Shown here: piece after piece, positions 45,790-45,893 of the stretch | Layout: every line of letters starts with the position of its first letter | How positions within the stretch are numbered: the stretch's first letter is position 1 | Virus record (IMG/VR): IMGVR_UViG_3300033149_003034 | Coordinates: 1-45,893 of that record | From: a virus | Strand: one strand, 5' to 3' | Length of the DNA stretch: 45,893 nucleotides | Notes under the pieces: model-generated | What the model was told of the DNA's origin: nothing | What the model saw: only the letters and a program-made list of their open reading frames with translations | Database searches by the model: none | Program-made: the position numbers and the translations under genes

Positions 45790-45893
45790 AATAAAGAAAC
45801 TTGAATTGACAGTAAACCGTCTTTCTAGACGTTCAAGGAAAGTCGCTTCAGCTATGATTACTCCATATCCAATTTCTAACGCTGTCTTTGGAG
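45779..45893 (+). CDS. Virion-region hypothetical protein, N-terminal part (continues at base 2)
   Basis: ATG at 45779 lies inside the end of the AdoMetDC-like gene (11-nt overlap) and reads MEDRIKKLELTVNRLSRR, a short basic coiled-coil-like start, up to the window end. Joined over the 35-base overlap it continues in frame at base 2 and ends at 430, giving about 169 residues. I do not recognise the family. The place between connector-type genes and small virion proteins suggests a structural or accessory virion protein. Confidence 0.8.
   Translation, partial: MEDRIKKLELTVNRLSRRSRKVASAMITPYPISNAVFG
45859..45893. repeat. Terminal direct repeat, right copy
   Basis: Exact copy of bases 1-35. 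It lies inside the coding sequence that begins at 45779. A real 35-bp terminal repeat of a linear genome is possible, but an assembly overlap is simpler. Confidence 0.9.

Noticed and set aside
1-45893. Terminal 35-bp identity as an attachment site or transposon end
   Set aside because: A reading frame passes through the join in frame and there is no integrase or transposase, so circular assembly explains it better.
1-45893. tRNA genes and lysogeny genes
   Set aside because: By eye I saw no convincing cloverleaf with TTC-arm and no integrase, excisionase or CI-like repressor; a tRNAscan run would settle the former.

Overview
The window is a complete, circularly closing tailed-phage genome of about 45.86 kb. 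Bases 1-35 recur exactly at 45859-45893, and one open reading frame runs across the join. The virion gene set (large terminase, portal, SU10-like major capsid, connector-type proteins, three internal or ejection-type proteins ending in a 1747-aa protein, no tape measure, no sheath, no tail tube) fits a short-tailed podovirus-like phage. Clear Shine-Dalgarno sites and consensus sigma-70 type promoters indicate a bacterial host. No integrase or excisionase was seen. Arginine is written mostly with AGA/AGG in the structural genes. The host cannot be named from this sequence.

Layout. (1) 29.6 kb through the join to 10.0 kb, plus strand: a late region. It starts at a perfect TTGACA-17-TATAAT promoter and runs small-terminase-like protein, M15 peptidase (endolysin), holin-like protein, GT2 glycosyltransferase, beta-helix tailspike with a signal peptide, large terminase, XhlA-like membrane protein, several virion proteins (one with an apparent frameshift), Gp10-C-like protein, portal, scaffold-like protein with PSTE repeats, major capsid, adaptor, an AdoMet-decarboxylase-like protein, small basic proteins, a tail hub candidate, a GNAT-like protein, and the internal proteins. 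(2) 28.4 kb down to 10.0 kb, minus strand: a crowded early or middle region. It holds many small Zn-binding or membrane proteins, HTH/Zn-ribbon regulator, HIRAN, SWIM and TSCPD domain proteins, DNA ligase, PD-(D/E)XK nuclease, RecA/Sak4-like ATPase, DUF669-like protein, dCMP deaminase, a UDP-sulfoquinovose-synthase-like enzyme, a ParB-methyltransferase fusion, a UDG-like/DNA polymerase A fusion, and a DUF3987-like ATPase. (3) 28.4-29.7 kb: a control region with opposed promoters, simple repeats and a minus-strand terminator.

The most unusual feature is genome-wide. A 25-bp near-perfect palindrome (half-site AGWYYGTTYAAA, single central base, mirrored) occurs at least 17 times, about every 0.7-4 kb around the whole circle. 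It lies in coding and non-coding DNA and is often laid exactly over stop codons at gene borders. This looks like a dispersed protein-binding system (stoperator-like, parS-like or nucleoid-organising). The phage encodes a ParB-type protein that is one candidate partner, although that link is an inference.

Working together: the polymerase, DUF3987 ATPase, ligase, nuclease, Sak4-like ATPase and dCMP deaminase form the replication/recombination set. The sulfosugar synthase, GT2 and tailspike suggest an interest in host or virion surface glycans. The AdoMet-decarboxylase-like gene sits inside the virion operon and may be a repurposed fold.
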